Source: VRUE01 sp963824705 (GTDB lineage: Bacteria > Actinomycetota > Thermoleophilia > Solirubrobacterales > 70-9). From it: a stretch of DNA of 64,000 nucleotides. The notes below the pieces were generated by a model, which had not been told where the DNA came from, did no database searches, and saw nothing but the letters and a program-made list of their open reading frames with translations. The translations under genes were made by a program, and so were the position numbers. The stretch lies in assembly GCA_963824705.1 (NCBI GenBank), contig CAWGQE010000003.1, positions 806,001 to 870,000 of the forward strand. The letters run 5' to 3'. Shown here piece by piece: positions 63,617 to 64,000 of the stretch. Each line of letters begins with the position of its first letter. Positions within the stretch are counted from its first letter, which is position 1.

Positions 63617-64000
63617 GTGGCGCGCGCGCTGATCGTCGGCTGTGGCTGTCGCGGGCGCCTGCTCGGAGGGCGGTTGCTGGCCGAGGACTGGCAGGTGCGC
63701 GGGACGTGCCGCCGCGAAGAGGGCCTGGCGGCGATCGAGGCAGCCGGGATCGAACCCGCTCTCGCCGATCCTGGGGATCCCGGCACAGTGCTCGACCTGG
63801 TCGGCGACGTGGCCACCGTGTACTGGCTGCTCGGCTCCGCCGCGGGTTCGGCCGAGAACCTCGAGGCGATTCACGGTCCGCGACTCGAACGTTTCCTCGA
63901 GCGGCTGGTCGAAACGCCGGTGCGGCGCTTCGTCTACGAGGCGGATGGCAGTGTGGACTCCGCGATTCTCGAGCGGGGGGGCTCGATCGTGCGAGCTGCC
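63617..64000 (+). CDS. NAD(P)-binding Rossmann-fold protein, N-terminal part (runs off the window)
   Basis: First 128 codons from GTG 63617. ALIVGCGCRGRLLGGRLLAEDWQVRGTCRR is a dinucleotide-binding beta-alpha-beta unit (GxGxxG variant GCGCRGRLLG), and VATVYWLLGSAAG follows where SDR/epimerase proteins place their fourth strand. FLERLVETPVRRFVYEADGSV is like the region before the active-site Tyr in extended SDRs. Probably an epimerase/dehydratase-like or NmrA-like protein; the catalytic end is outside the window. Confidence 0.65.
   Translation, partial: MARALIVGCGCRGRLLGGRLLAEDWQVRGTCRREEGLAAIEAAGIEPALADPGDPGTVLDLVGDVATVYWLLGSAAGSAENLEAIHGPRLERFLERLVETPVRRFVYEADGSVDSAILERGGSIVRAA

Overview
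The window is G+C-rich throughout, with third codon positions almost all G or C, frequent GTG/TTG starts and many 4-nt stop/start overlaps. Gene content (GuaB3-type IMPDH, aa3-type oxidase genes with ctaA/ctaB, Zur-type regulation, a VapBC module, an Flp-like pilin) points to an actinomycete-lineage bacterium. My best guess is class Thermoleophilia (Solirubrobacterales-like), inferred from gene content only. I saw no rRNA, tRNA, CRISPR array, insertion sequence or origin. No stretch over 300 bases lacks a gene.

Layout. 1-1640: 5' end of a glycosyltransferase gene, a pilin and a vapBC pair with an operator-like palindrome. 1682-4721: rph-rdgB-cation efflux, then small proteins. 4718-9497: tldD-tldE, HU, a LysM protein and a D,D-carboxypeptidase. 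9494-14300: sugar kinase, guaB3, guaA, a membrane protein. 14242-16565: two alpha/beta hydrolases divergent from a TetR regulator with tandem operators. 16575-20380: a zinc uptake operon in which a permease is fused to the substrate-binding lipoprotein, followed by ATPase, second permease and Zur. 20387-21589: small membrane protein and M23 peptidase. 21860-26418: rplM-rpsI-glmM-glmS. 26444-34001: lipoprotein, Fic enzyme, nnr (frameshifted), CBS protein, alr, cca (frameshifted), infA. 33992-39316: a six-gene minus-strand operon (GatC/AtzG-like protein, amidase, ABC exporter, glycosidase) behind a 26-bp palindrome. 39454-41931: secreted protein, zinc-ribbon protein, glycosyltransferase. 42118-53352: respiratory cluster. 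53442-57655: PAP2, flippase-like protein, trxB, greA, coiled-coil protein. 57775-63268: zinc finger and a beta-oxidation-type operon. The right edge holds a membrane protein and a partial Rossmann-fold gene.

The two most unusual things are these. (1) The respiratory cluster carries a normal oxidase (ctaC, ctaD, ctaE) and also a second subunit I/subunit II pair (50969-53352). In that pair five of the six metal-ligand histidines of subunit I and the CuA cysteines of subunit II are replaced, so it looks like a redox-inactive paralogous complex. (2) A four-copy family of structured 3'-end elements (8161-8321, 42922-43086, 46497-46620, 56572-56674) shares two sequence blocks around a variable hairpin inside a terminal stem. 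The stems differ in sequence but stay paired, and each copy starts at or within about 10 nt of an upstream stop codon. A second structured family has two copies, one in frame inside a glycosyltransferase gene.

A TAnnnT-type -10 element ends 6-10 nt before the start codon of many genes, implying common leaderless transcription; I used this to choose several starts.
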